Source: Mesotaenium endlicherianum (taxonomy: Eukaryota > Streptophyta > Zygnematophyceae > Zygnematales > Mesotaeniaceae). Taken from it: DNA of 64,000 bases. The notes beneath the pieces were generated by a model that was not told the DNA's origin, searched no databases, and saw nothing but the letters and a program-made list of their open reading frames with translations. The position numbers were made by a program, and so were the translations under genes. The stretch covers positions 86,114 through 150,113 of the forward strand of contig WELA01008926.1 of the NCBI GenBank assembly GCA_009602735.1. Reading direction: 5' to 3'. Of this stretch, positions 31,173-42,206 are shown one piece after another (within the stretch, counting starts at the first letter, position 1; the number at the start of each line of letters is the position of its first letter).

Positions 31173-31730
31173 AATTGCGGACTGCGTCAAAACACATAGC
31201 CAAGTCTTGCAAAGCTCACTCGCAAGCCTGTTAAGATCACCGTGGACTTGGGAAAACCTGAGGAGGCATCGATCTCGATAGAATGCACGGTGACAGAGGC
31301 GGAGATTTATGATATTCTCCTGGGGAAAGGAGCTCTAATTCCCTTGGGTTTGGTCATTGATCGACGAAAGCAAAAGGTAACTTACTAACGAACAGATAAG
31401 CAACCAACAGGAGAAATTCCTTTAAAGATGGTATGCAGCAGCAAGGCAGTCACTGGAATAACATATTGCTTTGCGATTACATCCTACCCAAAAGTCTTCA
31501 ATGAAGTGCTGCAGGACACAGCGAAGGAATATATGTTTATACATATGTCCCAACCATTGGCATGGCAGCCAGGGAGGATGACTTAGATGGAAGCTGTATG
31601 CAACATGGATTTCGGCCCGCAAGAGCTGTTACCAGTACCTCATCCAGTCACCTCAGCATTAAACGTGGTGCCAGAAGTAACACCATTGCCCCAAGCAAAT
31701 TGTAAGAAAGGAGAACCCATTCCGAAATGG
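31173..31730 (+). pseudogene. D2 protease end and linker
   Basis: Begins within the protease: VDLGKPEEASISIECTVTEAE, then the second signature YDILLGKGALIPLGLVID. After a TAA come KQPTGEIPLKMVCSSKAVTGI and QPLAWQPG, a TAG, then FGPQELLPVPHPVTSALNV leading into the methyltransferase. The catalytic DTG part is missing because the copy starts after it. Order and wording match D1 20160-19752 and 19010-18940. Confidence 0.75.
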
Positions 31731-31731
31731 A

Positions 31732-32720
31732 ATGGTTGTGTTGGAATTGTTTGCTTGGCTGTGCTTGGGGACGATGGCTTTGATTCAACGAGGATTGAAG
31801 GTGACCAGGGTCATTTACGTCAACAACAACATCCGCGTGTATCAAGCCTTCAGGGAGGCCATGTATGAGATGCGCCAGATGCACCACTTTGGAGAGTTGG
31901 TGCCCTCAAATGATCATATCACTCGCATTGTTGGAGGAGATATTATGGAATCCGGACGTCATATCTAAATATGTACAAGATCAGTTGGATCTTTGCTGGA
32001 TTTTCTTGTTAGCCATTTTCACAGGCTGGAAGGTGGAGGGGATTTGACAATCCACGGGCAGAATATTGGGGACAGATGGTGGATATCATCCTTGACTTGC
32101 TAGAACAGCAGCAGTTCCCACCAGTGTTTGTATTGGATGATGTACACCTGGGGCTGAGGTACAGCAAGATGAAGCCAGGGGAGCCATGGCTGATTATTGG
32201 CTCAACGTTGAGTCACCACATCTTGCTGAACGATTCAAGTTATGGTGGATTGTCGCAGCGAGCCAGGACCTTCTAGACTAATGGCATGCCCCCTGAAATT
32301 CTGAAAAGGATGGAGAAGGCTACACAGTGAGCAGCAAACGCTTGGTCAGTTGGTGAATTACTGAGAGTACAGACACAAAACCAATAAGAAGGGAGGATCC
32401 CTTTCCTCAATATCGCGTCAACATCCCTGGAGAACCAAGGGAAGTACTACCCATTTTCACACTCTACCCGCAGTCTAGAGGATTTGTAGACAGAGGACCA
32501 GGAATGGTCAAAGATAACGCCTGGAGTGACTGGCGCAAGCCCACCGCTATGGAGAGGGCGAAGTGTTTAGAAATTCCAGGCAAAATAGCCCAACAAATTG
32601 TCAGCACAGTTGGAGAAGAAGCAGCAGCAGCCAAATCTGTTGCAACATGATGGGGCAACACATCATGACATGGCTGGTGGAGAATATTCTTACTTGGCAG
32701 CAGATGACTTTCAAGAACCA
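31732..32720 (+). pseudogene. Cytosine-5 DNA methyltransferase domain inside a retroelement (D2)
   Basis: Ordered C5-methyltransferase motifs: I, VVLELFAWLCLGTMAL (31738-31785; intact FAG in D1); II, VTRVIYVNNNI; III, RIVGGDIM; IV, AGFSC-stop-PFSQAG (31995-32027), with the catalytic Cys codon at 32007-32009 kept but Pro to Ser and the following codon a TAG; then RWRGFDNPRAEYWGQ; VI, PVFVLDDVHLG (ENV to DDV); VIII, GLSQRARTF; IX, WRKPTAMERAKCLEIPG (near 32522-32570); X, GNT then MTWLVENIL (near 32650-32695). The reaction in the family is transfer of methyl from S-adenosylmethionine to cytosine C5. Three frames are used and there are several stops, so it is dead. Length (about 330 codons) fits a bare catalytic domain. 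RARTF resembles DNMT3-type RARYFW; the PCQ-like motif IV resembles the bacterial/DNMT1 type. Confidence 0.85.
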
Positions 32721-34611
32721 GCCTATGCCAGCATCGCCAATTATCCGCATTGCAGGAGTGGTGGTGCACACCTCAGAGCAGAGATTTGACCGGAGCGTAC
32801 GTCGACGCATGGAGGTAACGTCGAGTCGAACAAATTCTGCAGGGGAGCCCAAGGGCACAAGCACCCCCTTCAAGGAGGTAGGTATGGAAGAATTGGCACC
32901 CATACTGACGCAGGTGATTGCTATTGAGTGTGAGGAATTCCTGGAAAGGGAGACCACACCGCTGCAAGAAAGGGTGTTGGGAGCGCAGGCCCACTCCACT
33001 ACGAGGAGAAGAGCCTACGCCACCTCTGCAAAGGGAAGACACTCCAATGCCAGAATAAGGGTACTTAGTCAGAGGTGAAGAGACACGAGAGCGGCAGCAG
33101 ACGCCATTAAGCTCAGAAGACCCGTCTTACCTTTTTGAGATATAGGAAAGTGGTGGTGATTCTGCTACCACCCCAGAGGCAGGACGAGGCATACGTCTCA
33201 GGGAGAGCCCAAGGAGCTGGGAGTGTCCAGAGGTGTCTCTAGATGAACGCCAGTGCAATATTGGCAAATGGGTTGATGAGAGCAGTCAGATGTTAGCAGA
33301 CTCTAATACCTCATCCACAAAGCAAGTTGAAATAACCTCTTGTTATGACTTATCTGTCAAAGGTACAGAAGAAGAAGTGATCAATAAATTGATTAGAACA
33401 TTTCATGCCATTGGTTAAAAATCAATCAAGGAAGACTGTCAAGCAGGTGCATTTTGCGCAATAGCTCAAAACATTTCTGACCAGATTTTGGACCAGCTCC
33501 AGGAGGCAGATAAAGCAAGAGACAAGAAGACGAACAAGGTGGATCGTGTCATGCAAGCCATTATTGAAGAAGAAGGGGAGAAAGCTTTACAATGGCTGCA
33601 AGCTGCTATTGTCAACATGGCAACACTCAACCAAGAGAATGAAGAAGAGCCATTACCACCAGGAGTGGAGGGGCCAGTGGAAGCAGAGGCAAAAATGCTT
33701 GATCTTCCAAACATGGCCATGCCTGAGCTAGGCCAGATGGAGGGAAGGCAGGAAACAAGATCCTACACTTTCCCACCCCCGAGCTGAGTATGCAGGAGCT
33801 GCAAGAGCTTCGAACAGATGAATGGGTGGATCGCAGCATAATGCTGGAAGGGCCCCATCTCAGGGACCTATACTTAAAGTTAGGATTTCCCACGTCCAGC
33901 GTTGCTGCGCCAGAAATTTTTAACCAAGATCAGTTATCGCAGATACCAGAGTTGGCAGCGTGTGCTGCTAAGAGGGAGCCCACACAGGGAAGGCAGCCAG
34001 CTTGAATGAGCAGGCCAAGGAAGGTGGCTCGTGAGGGAAATGCGCAATTTAGGCGTATGCTGATGCGCTATCTGAAACACCGCGGTCAAGCGCTCAAAAA
34101 AGGGATTCCAATAGGAAACATTGCTCCCCCACCAGCACCATCAAGGAAATTCTCCAGAGGGAAGGCAAAGCAGGTCCCATACGCAGAACTGCTGCACTGG
34201 GAATTAACATTCCTATGGTGATCCCATCTACCACCGGAACGTGGGGAAAGGCAAAACCGGCTCTTAGAGTACCAACATTTTCATAATAGGAGCTCATTGA
34301 CCTGTGAAGGACAGTGCAGCACCTGGCAGAAGAGAACGCTGTGCGCAGCAGGATGGCAGACTTGCAGAATCAACGCTTTGTGTCCTATGGCTGCACAGTC
34401 ACACCCCCACTGGGAGAAGATCGTGGAATGACAGTTGTTCGCATAGCAACTATGGAACGGCAATGAGGTTGGACAATCAACCCGAGAACAGCAAATGGCC
34501 CAACACAGCTGGATGGCCTGCAACCAATGTGCGCCCATGACTGAAAGAAGGCAAGACAAGCACCAGCTCGATTGCAGAAGATGAACAGCGAATTTTGCGA
34601 CAAATTATTAA
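32721..34611 (+). pseudogene. D2 coding region of unknown function after the methyltransferase
   Basis: A chain of open pieces with plausible protein-like composition: 32563-33078 (PIIRIAGVVVHTSEQRFD, Arg-rich), 33233-33418, 33488-33787 (charged, probably helical, ILDQLQEADKARDKK), 33790-34005 (LQELRTDEWVDRSIM) and 34006-34221 (basic). They are separated by single stops. I recognise no RT, RNase H or integrase motif. Given its place, it is more of the D polyprotein; the charged parts could be Gag-like or linker sequence. It ends at the C2 5' LTR. Confidence 0.45.
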
Positions 34612-35332
34612 TATAATGAATCAGTATATTGGATAGATAGAATATAATAGTTGGATAAGTTTAGCCTGCTGAACTTTATTAACATTAAGTCTGCTGGATA
34701 TTTGATACTTAGTTCAATGACTTACCCGAGAGCAGCAGGCTGAAGTCAACTAGGTCAGCCTGTTGACTTGGGTCAGCTTGCTGACACGTTTTTTGACAGT
34801 AAGTTGGCTGCTGTACTTGGCAGCAGTGAACTACCTAGCTATGCATCTAAGTGTGGTGTGCTAGATGAGTGGCTAGATGACACCCTTAAGGTGGATGGCG
34901 ATTCGGGATGATGGAAGATGGCTGTGGATTTGGTTAGCCGAGGTCCTACCAACGTGGTTAACTCCCGGGTAGGCGGTGTCATCGCACTTGCCGTTGAACA
35001 GTATACTCAGTTCATGTACATATGCTAGGTATTGCTCTCAAGTTTGGCATTCGGAAACAAGGCCAACTCTCTTGTACAGCTTACGGAGAGAAATCTGAAT
35101 CCAAAGTGAGAAGCCATTGGTATGCACTGTCTTCTAGCCTTGCTTATGTACGAGTTTACTAATTGCATTATTGATGCTACTTTACTTCCATTTGACTTGC
35201 GAGTATTGTCCACTGCTAGTGTGTTGTCCTTTGCTGTTTAATCAGTTAACTAAAAATACCATAAAGATTACTCGCTGATGTAAAGACCTTTATAAATTCT
35301 TAAATTGCCTATTGGTAAGTCGATTCATTTCA
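34612..35332 (+). repeat. C2 5' LTR
   Basis: 721 bp, same length as both C LTRs. Followed at 35333 by GTGGTATCGGAGCAGG, the primer-binding site. Confidence 0.92.
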
Positions 35333-35405
35333 GTGGTATCGGAGCAGGTTATCACAGTAGTTGTGTACGATAAGGACTAGGTCTCAAGCTAGCAACTCTT
35401 GAGAA

Positions 35406-36062
35406 ATGGAGGGTGAGGACAATGATAACATTGCAGAAGGGTAGGACGAAACTCGCATCTTCGGACCCCGTACCTACTTGTAAACGCTGAATGATGCAGG
35501 AGCTAGAGAAGCTGCTGAACCGGCAGCAGCTCTTGCGGCAGTAGCAGCCCAGCTGGCTGAGGATGAGCGTTTAGCCAAAGAGGTAGAGGAGGCAGTAAAC
35601 AGAAGGGTCCCTGTTGAAAGAACGGTGAAAGAGCAGATAGCAGAGAGGGCCAATTTCCGAAACCAACCTCCCGCTGTGCCTACTATTATACCTCTCCCTC
35701 AAATTCGCAGACAATTGAGCGCAACAGGCATAGCCGGAGCGGCAACAATCGAGAATGCCGAAGCTGCTACAAATCGAGCTAATGTTGCTGCCGTTGCGTT
35801 TGCTGGCTACCACCACAGAATGTAGATCTGGGAGCTTTATTTGTGCAGATGCAATCGCAAACAGCGAGCATGTATCAGTCCCAACAGCAGGACAAAAGGA
35901 TCATGATGGCATTGTTGCGTGATAGAGATCAACTGGGTTCTCAAATCACTGGTGGTGGTGGCAGAGGACCTAGTAAGCCTAAGCCAAAACCTCCTCATAA
36001 CTATGACCCAGAGGGAAACAAAAAGTATTACTTGATCAAGTTTCTCGCTAACGTTGAGCAGC
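35406..36062 (+). pseudogene. gag: C2 gag, first half
   Basis: From ATG 35406 (MEGEDNDNIAEG) with stops at about 35443 and 35482 and one frameshift near 35808. Homologous to the C Gag start: Ala-rich helix, FRNQPPAVPTIIPLPQI, MQMQSQTASMYQSQQQDKR, and the core start YYLIKFLANVEQ. It is cut at 36062 by element E and continues at 42207, the join reading NVEQ-RLENYPKLQDYEK. Confidence 0.88.
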
Positions 36063-36797
36063 TGTAAGGTCATAGGTTTATAAAGTGCATTCTTGAGTTT
36101 CATGAACGTATGTTTTGATTGTAGAGTGCATTTTTATGGTCATTTTGACATAAAGTTCATCGAATTTGGTCAAGTATTGAGAGAGTTACGGATTTCTGAA
36201 GTTTAATTAGTTTTGAGGTCGGTTGACGACTGTCCTTAATTCGCGGTGAGCGCGACCGTCGGATTGACCGACAGCGTCGAGCGATCTGGCCCGTTAGAAT
36301 GAACTCGAACCTTCACGTAAGTTCGGCTGACGCGGTGTGCCGACTAGGTCGATTTACCTAGAAGTTTTGGTTTAGCCTAGCGCGTCTAAGATAGAATATT
36401 CTAGTAATGTTGATGCATGTATGTGGGCGTCAATTTGACCCGACACGTCAGACTAGACTGATCTTGCTTACTCACGAATATTCTGGAAGGGACGATTTGA
36501 CGAACACTTAGGAAAATCCGTAGCTTCTTCCTAGGGAGGAGCACTTAGGCAAAAAATTATAAATAGGCATAACTCCTTTGTTTCTTATCAATTTCTCACT
36601 TCTGTAAATTTCTACGGGTTTGTAATGACAAGGCCTTTCATCCTACTACATTTGTGAGCACTTTCTTCCGACACAAAATGTTGAGTAATTTTCCTAAGCT
36701 TTCTTCGTGATATGCCGTTGCACTCTTTAGTATGATTGCAACTAGTTCCTTTCCTCGTGAGTTACTACGCTTCCACTAGGGCACTCTGCCCCTTTCA
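36063..36797 (+). repeat. Family E 5' LTR
   Basis: 735 bp. Contains a GC-rich stretch near 36215-36300 with a small hairpin GTCGG-ATTGA-CCGAC, and a TATA box. Both features are conserved in the other two family E LTRs (41463-42206, 45527-46270). Confidence 0.93.
36558..36566 (+). promoter_or_regulatory. TATA box in family E LTR
   Basis: TATAAATAG inside an AT-rich context, conserved in the 3' LTR (about 41969) and the solo LTR (near 46031). About 240 bases upstream of the LTR end, a usual place for the U3/R border. Confidence 0.65.
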
Positions 36798-36798
36798 T

Positions 36799-36812
36799 CT
36801 GGTATCGGAGCT
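36799..36812 (+). other. Primer-binding site, element E
   Basis: CTGGTATCGGAGCT one base inside the LTR, initiator Met-tRNA type. Confidence 0.85.
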
Positions 36813-36834
36813 TGGCTAGTTTGCATATTATATT

Positions 36835-37859
36835 ATGGAGTCGTAGTCGGCAGTTGGAGGAGGCGAACATGTCAAGCATGTTGAGCGTGCGGGGCAACAG
36901 GCAGCACCAACGATGACTAGAGAGCAACAAGAGATGCAAGCGACGCTCAGGCAAATGCAATTGGAGGAGAAGTCTACGCCTAATTTCAACAAAATATGCG
37001 CGCGGAGGTGGAGAGGATGGTGCGAGTTGTTGTTGGGAATGCCGCTTCGACGAGTTCGGCACCTGCACCCGTTGTACCACCAATTCATCTTAACCCAGTG
37101 GTGCAACCAGTTATTCCACCCGCATCGGGAGTGCGTGCGCCTAAGCCTAAAGTGTATACTGGAGAGCGTGGATCGCCGCCTGTTCATCAATGGATTTTTG
37201 GAGTGAAGAAGTTTATGGAGTATTCTGCGCTCACGCCTGACAGGCAAGTCGCTTTTGTCATAACTTTGTTGCAGAAGAGTGCTGGAGCTTGGTATGAACG
37301 AGAAGAGCAGCTGTCTGGAGTTCCTGCTACTGTTGATCAGCTATTTGAAGGCTTGAAGAGGCAATGTCAACCTATTGCACCCGAGGCTATCGCTCGAGAT
37401 CTATTGGTGCGCCGTCGTCAACGAGCAAGCGTTCAAGAGTATGTATCGCGCTTCAACGAGCTGGTGCTTCAATGTCCATCTATGCACGAGTCGGAGATGA
37501 TGGACAAGTTCAAGAGGGGACTCAAGCCAACTGTGGCCGAGGAAGTGGCGCTCAAGGACCCTACCAGTCTTGGAGAAATGATGGCATTGGCAACGAGGGC
37601 CGACGCTGTGGAGTATAGTCAGAGTCAATGGGGCAGCAACAACTTTGGAGGATATCGACATTTTGGACCTCAAGCGCCAAGCACGAGTGTTCGAGGTCCA
37701 GTACCTATGGAGTTGGGACTTGTTCAGTACCAGCGCAGGCAGCAAAATTTCAAGCCGAGAGGACCCTGCTATAATTGCGGCAAGCTTGGATATCTGGCTC
37801 GAGACTGTTATGTGAAGGCGAAGCAACCTCAACAGCAGGAAAAAGGAGGACGCCAGTAA
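36835..37859 (+). pseudogene. gag: Family E Gag, disrupted near the start
   Basis: ATG 36835 (MES, then TAG). The body from 36996 to TAA 37857 is open. A frameshift lies near 36975. Visible: MRAEVERMVRVVVG, a Pro-rich linker, a retrotransposon Gag core (HQWIFGVKKFMEYSALTP, GAWYEREEQLSG, LKRQCQPIAPE, ASVQEYVSRFNELVLQCP, MMDKFKRGLKPTVAEEVAL), and a zinc knuckle CYNCGKLGYLARDC in which the conserved His is Tyr. That last change would weaken zinc binding. Confidence 0.9.
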
Positions 37860-40800
37860 GTTGTTCTGGGGTGTCTACTGGCGTGAAGACGAGAACTCAC
37901 AAGGAGGTTATCCCCAGGAGCCTGCCAAGAAGCGAAAGACGAGATGTTGACAAACCTATCATTGTGGACGGAGTGGTCGACGGCAACAAGGCGAAGTGTG
38001 TGGTCGACAGTGGCGCAAGTGCAAATTTGTGCACAAGAAGCTGGTGAAAGAGTGGCGAATCTTTGTGCAGAAGAATTATGAGCCCAAGGAGGCAATTTTG
38101 GCGAATGGGCAGAGACTCAAGTGTGGTGCACCTATGGAAGCTATTCACATGGAAGTAGCGGGGCACCTGAGTATTGAAGTTATGGAGCTCGCAGAATTAG
38201 GTCACCATGAGGTGATATTGGGCCAACCATGGCTAAAAAAAGCCAACCCTCAAGTGCACTCGAGCACAGGACAAGTGAAAGTCCAAGGGCGTGATGGTTG
38301 AATGGAGACAGCGAAACTGGTGGAGGTAGATACGACCACAAGTAACTGTCTTCTGTCGAGCCTGCAAGTTGAGAAGCTATGCAGGGCGAATCAGGTGAAG
38401 GAGATGTACCTTGTTTCGGTGGCCCTGGCCAGGTCATCAGATGGAGCAAGCGTGAATCCTAACAGCCTGGGCGAATGTACATCGCCGGAGGAGCAAGTAG
38501 TGGTTTCTGACCCCCTTGCTCAGAAGGAGCAGAGCCCAACTGCTCAAGAGAAGAAGCCTGCTGAGATGCCTGCCCAAATTAAGACGCTGTTGGAGGAGTT
38601 CAAGTGCGTTTTTCCTGAGGAGCTACCTGCAGAATTACCTCCACAGAGAGCTATGGAGCACAAGATCGAGTTGGAACCAGGGAGCAAGCCACTAGTGAGA
38701 CCCGCCTATCGTCAATTGTTTGCGGAATTGGACGAGTTGAAGAAGCAGCTGACAGAGTTATTGGAGAAGGGATTTATCCGACCCAGCGAGTCTCCCTTTG
38801 CAGCGCCAGTCTTATTTGTGAAGTAGAAGGATGGGACTATGAGGATGTGTGTCAATTACCGGGCTCTCAACAAGGTCACCATCAAGAACAGGTACCCACT
38901 TCCACGAGTGGACGAGTTGATTGACAGGCTTGTCGGGGCGAAGTATTTCTCGAAGATCGATTTGAGGAGTGGCTATCACCAGGTACAAATTGTGGAAGGC
39001 GACGTTCAGAGGACTGCTTTTAGAACTCGCTATGGTTTGTTCGAGTTCACAGTCATGCCTTTTGGATTGACTAATGCACCTGCTACATTCATGGGACTCA
39101 TGAATAGTATCTTCAGACCCTATTTGGACCAATTTGTGGTGGTATTTTCGGACGACATCCTGATCTATTCGAAGACCTTGGAAGAGCATGTGGAGCATCT
39201 GATGAAGGTGTTGGAGGTCTTGAGAGATCAAAAGCTGTATGGGAAGATGAGCAAGTGCGACTTCTGTCTCAATGAAGTCAAATTTCTTGGACATATAGTG
39301 GGAGCTGAAGGAGTCAAGGTGGAGCAGAAGAAGGTGCAAGCAGTCAGAGATTGGCCGGTACCTGCTGATATTCATCAACTCAGGAGTTTCCTCGGCATGG
39401 AAAATTATTACTGACGTTTCATTGAACAATTTGCCAAGGTGTGTGCACCGCTCACGGACATATTGAAGAAGCAGGAGAAGTGGCTATGGGGTGACAAGGA
39501 GCAGCAAGCTTTTGAGAAGATTAAGGAGCTGTTGACACAGGCACCTGTGTTGGCAATTGCAAGTCCCGAGCTTCCTTTCACCATCATCACAGACGCATCA
39601 AATTTCACAATGGAAGCCATTCTTCTCCAGGACCAGGGCAAAGGATTGCAGCCTGTGGCATATGAGAGCAGGAAGTTGAGTCCTACGGAGCAGAACTATG
39701 CAGCACACGAGCGAAAGATGTTGGCTATTATCCAGGCTTTGAGGATTTGGCGATGTTATGTGGACGGCCGGAAGGTGTTCATCAAGACCGACCACAAGAG
39801 CTTGGAGAAGTTTATGACGCAGCCAACGTTGACACCAAGACAGGCAAGGTGGATGGAGTTTCTGCAACAGGTCGACCACAAGATTGAGTACTTACCAGGG
39901 AAGATCAACCCTGCAGACGCTTTATCCAGGAGGTGTGACTTTGTAGCTGTCTCAGTCATCAAGGAGAGTATGGACTTCAAGGAGAAGCTTAAGAGAGGTT
40001 ATGAGGAGGACCCAGTGTTTGCTGATGGTGGAGCACGCTGAGTTCAACGCGAGTATGCAGAAGAAGGACGGCATATGGAATTATGGTGATTCCAACAAAG
40101 TGGTGGTACCTTACATCAAGGAGCTACGAGACTTTCTACTTGCGGAGCATCATGATTGCTTATATGCTGGACACTTTCGAAGCGAGAAGACGACAAGTGT
40201 GCTGAAGCGGGAATACTACTGGAGAAATATGGACAAGGACATCGAGGAGTGGATCAGGAGTTGCGATGCGTGCCAGCGTAACAAGATACCAAATCAAAAG
40301 AAGGGAGGTACATTGCAGCCCCTGCCTATTCTAGAGTATTCTTGGGAGCAGATTGCTATGGACTTCATCACGTCGTTACCAGTTAATGGTCAAGGGCACG
40401 ATGCAGTATGGGTTGTGTTTGACAGACTCAGCAAGATGGCTCACTTCATTCCCATGAAGGAGACTTGTACGGCAGCTGATGTGGCACAACTATTCTTTGA
40501 TCATATTTTCAGGCTACGTGGGTTGCCAAAGGTGATTGTTTCAGATCGGGATCCAAGGTTCACCAGCAACTTTTGGCGGTCATTGTCTACTTTGATGGGG
40601 ACCAAGCTGAGTATGAGCACTTCCTATCATCCTCAGACAGACGGGCACAGAACTCTGCAATAAGTGCTCAGGAGTTTCACTATGGAGGACCCTTCAGAGT
40701 GGGACAAGAAGTTGCCAGGATTGGAGTTTGCCTACAACAACAGCATGCAGGGATTGACCAAGCAGTCGCCATTCGCTATGGTTTATGGGAGAGAAGTATA

Positions 40801-41462
40801 TCATCCAGGGAACATCTTGTTGGAGAAGGCCAAGGAGACTCAGGTTCCTACTACACAAGCTTTCATGGAGCAGATGGCCAAGACTTGGGATATGGCAAAG
40901 ACGTGTATTCGGAATGCACAGGAGGAACAGGTCAAGTATGCCAACAAGCACGGGAGGAACAGGTCAAGTATGCCAACAAGCACAGGAGGGAAGTGACTTA
41001 CCTTGTGGGTGACAAAGTACTCTTGTCAACAGAGAATCTACCTTTCACAGGCAAGAGGAAACTGCGGGCATGGTTTACAGGTCCCTTTGTAGTGCTCAAG
41101 CAGGTGAATCTAGTGACCTACAAGTTGGAACTTCCTTCAGGCTGGCGTATCCATGATGTGTTCCATGTAAGTTGTTTGCGGCCATACGTTGACCCGAATG
41201 AAGGACATCCAGGACGACTACCTACACCGCCACCACCGGTCGAGATCGATCATGTATTGGAGTATGAAGTGGAGGCGATTGTCGGCGATCGACGAGTCAA
41301 GCGAGGTCAACGACTTGTTCAAGAGTATCCGGTCGAGTGGAAAGGCTACCATGCGGACGACAACACTTGGGAGCCGGAGGCCAACTTGACTCATTGTAAG
41401 AGTAAGTTGAGACGTTATTTGCAGAATGCGTCGAGGACGTCGCATCTTGAGGAGAGGGATGA
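37860..41462 (+). pseudogene. pol: Family E Pol: protease to chromodomain, multiply disrupted
   Basis: The pol frame lies at -1 to gag and is open upstream from 37775. Protease CVVDSGASANLC near 38005, then a frameshift; ILGQPWLKKANP near 38215; TGA at 38299. RT: PVLFVK, TAG at 38824, [44 protein letters not shown] (the usual hydrophobic residue before DD is Ser). TGA in YY-RFIEQF at 39412. RNase H TDASNFTMEAILLQ. Frameshift near 40020. Integrase HHCC finger (HHDCLYAGHF, CDACQR), Asp in MDFITSLP, Asp in SDRDPRF, then a frameshift at the Glu region (HPQTDG). Chromodomain LEYEVEAIVGD and YPVEWKGYHADDNTWEPE near 41260-41420. A 32-bp tandem duplication at 40921-40984 adds a frameshift. Confidence 0.93.
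40921..40984 (+). repeat. 32-bp tandem duplication in E pol
   Basis: Two adjacent 32-bp units starting GGAGGAACAGGTCAAGTATG at 40921 and 40953. As 32 is not a multiple of three, the duplication shifts the frame in the integrase C-terminal region. Confidence 0.88.
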
Positions 41463-42206
41463 TGTAAGGTCATAGGTTTATAAAGTGCATTTTGGAGTTA
41501 CATGAAAGTATCTTTTGATTGTATAGTAGTGTAGAGTGCATTTTTGTGGCCATTTCGATATGAAATACATCAAATTTGGTCAAGTATTGAGACAGTTATG
41601 GATTTCCGAAGTTTAATTAGTTTTGAGGTCGGTTGACGACTGTCCTTAATTCGCGGTGAGCGCGACCGTCGGATTGACCGACAGCGTCGAGCAATCTGGC
41701 CCGTTAGAATAAACTCGAACCTTCAGGTAAGTTCGGCTGACGCGGAGTGCCGACGAGGTCGATTTACCTCAAAGTTTCGGTTTAGCCTAGCGCGTCTAAG
41801 AATGAATATTCTAGTAATGTCGATGCATGTATGTGGACGTCAATTCGGCCCGACACGTCAGATTAGACTGATCTCGCTTACTCACAAATATTTTGGAAGA
41901 GACGATTTGACAAACACTTAGGAAAATTCGTAGCTTCCTCCTAGGGAGGAGCAGTTAGGCAGAAAATTATAAATAGGCATAACTCCTTTGTTTCTTATCA
42001 GTTTTTCACTTCTGTAAATTTCTACGGGTTTGTAATGACAAGGCCTTTCATCCTACTACATTTGTGAGCAATTTCTTGTTACTCAAAATGTTGAGTATTT
42101 TTCCTAAGCTTTCTAGTGATATGCCGTTGCACTCTTTAGTATGATTGCAACTAGTTCCTTTCCTCGTGAGTTACTACGCTTCCAATTGGGCACTCTGCCC
42201 CTTTCA
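41463..42206 (+). repeat. Family E 3' LTR
   Basis: 744 bp, nine longer than the 5' LTR; one visible difference is an extra AGTAGTGT-like stretch near 41527. Ends CCCCTTTCA, followed by GCAGC. Confidence 0.93.

Larger units (their letters stand above)
36063..42206 (+). mobile_element. Complete family E Ty3/gypsy chromodomain retrotransposon
   Basis: 6144 bp with LTRs of 735 bp (36063-36797) and 744 bp (41463-42206), both TGTAAGG...CCCCTTTCA, flanked by GCAGC on both sides (36058-36062 and 42207-42211). Contains a primer-binding site, gag, pol with chromodomain and a purine-rich tract (about 41448-41462) before the 3' LTR. It lies in the C2 gag in the same orientation. Genes carry several stops and frameshifts. 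Confidence 0.95.

Noticed and set aside
31732-32720. Methyltransferase as a host gene hit by transposons
   Set aside because: Two copies in opposite orientation share the same upstream protease and linker, so it travels with the retroelement.
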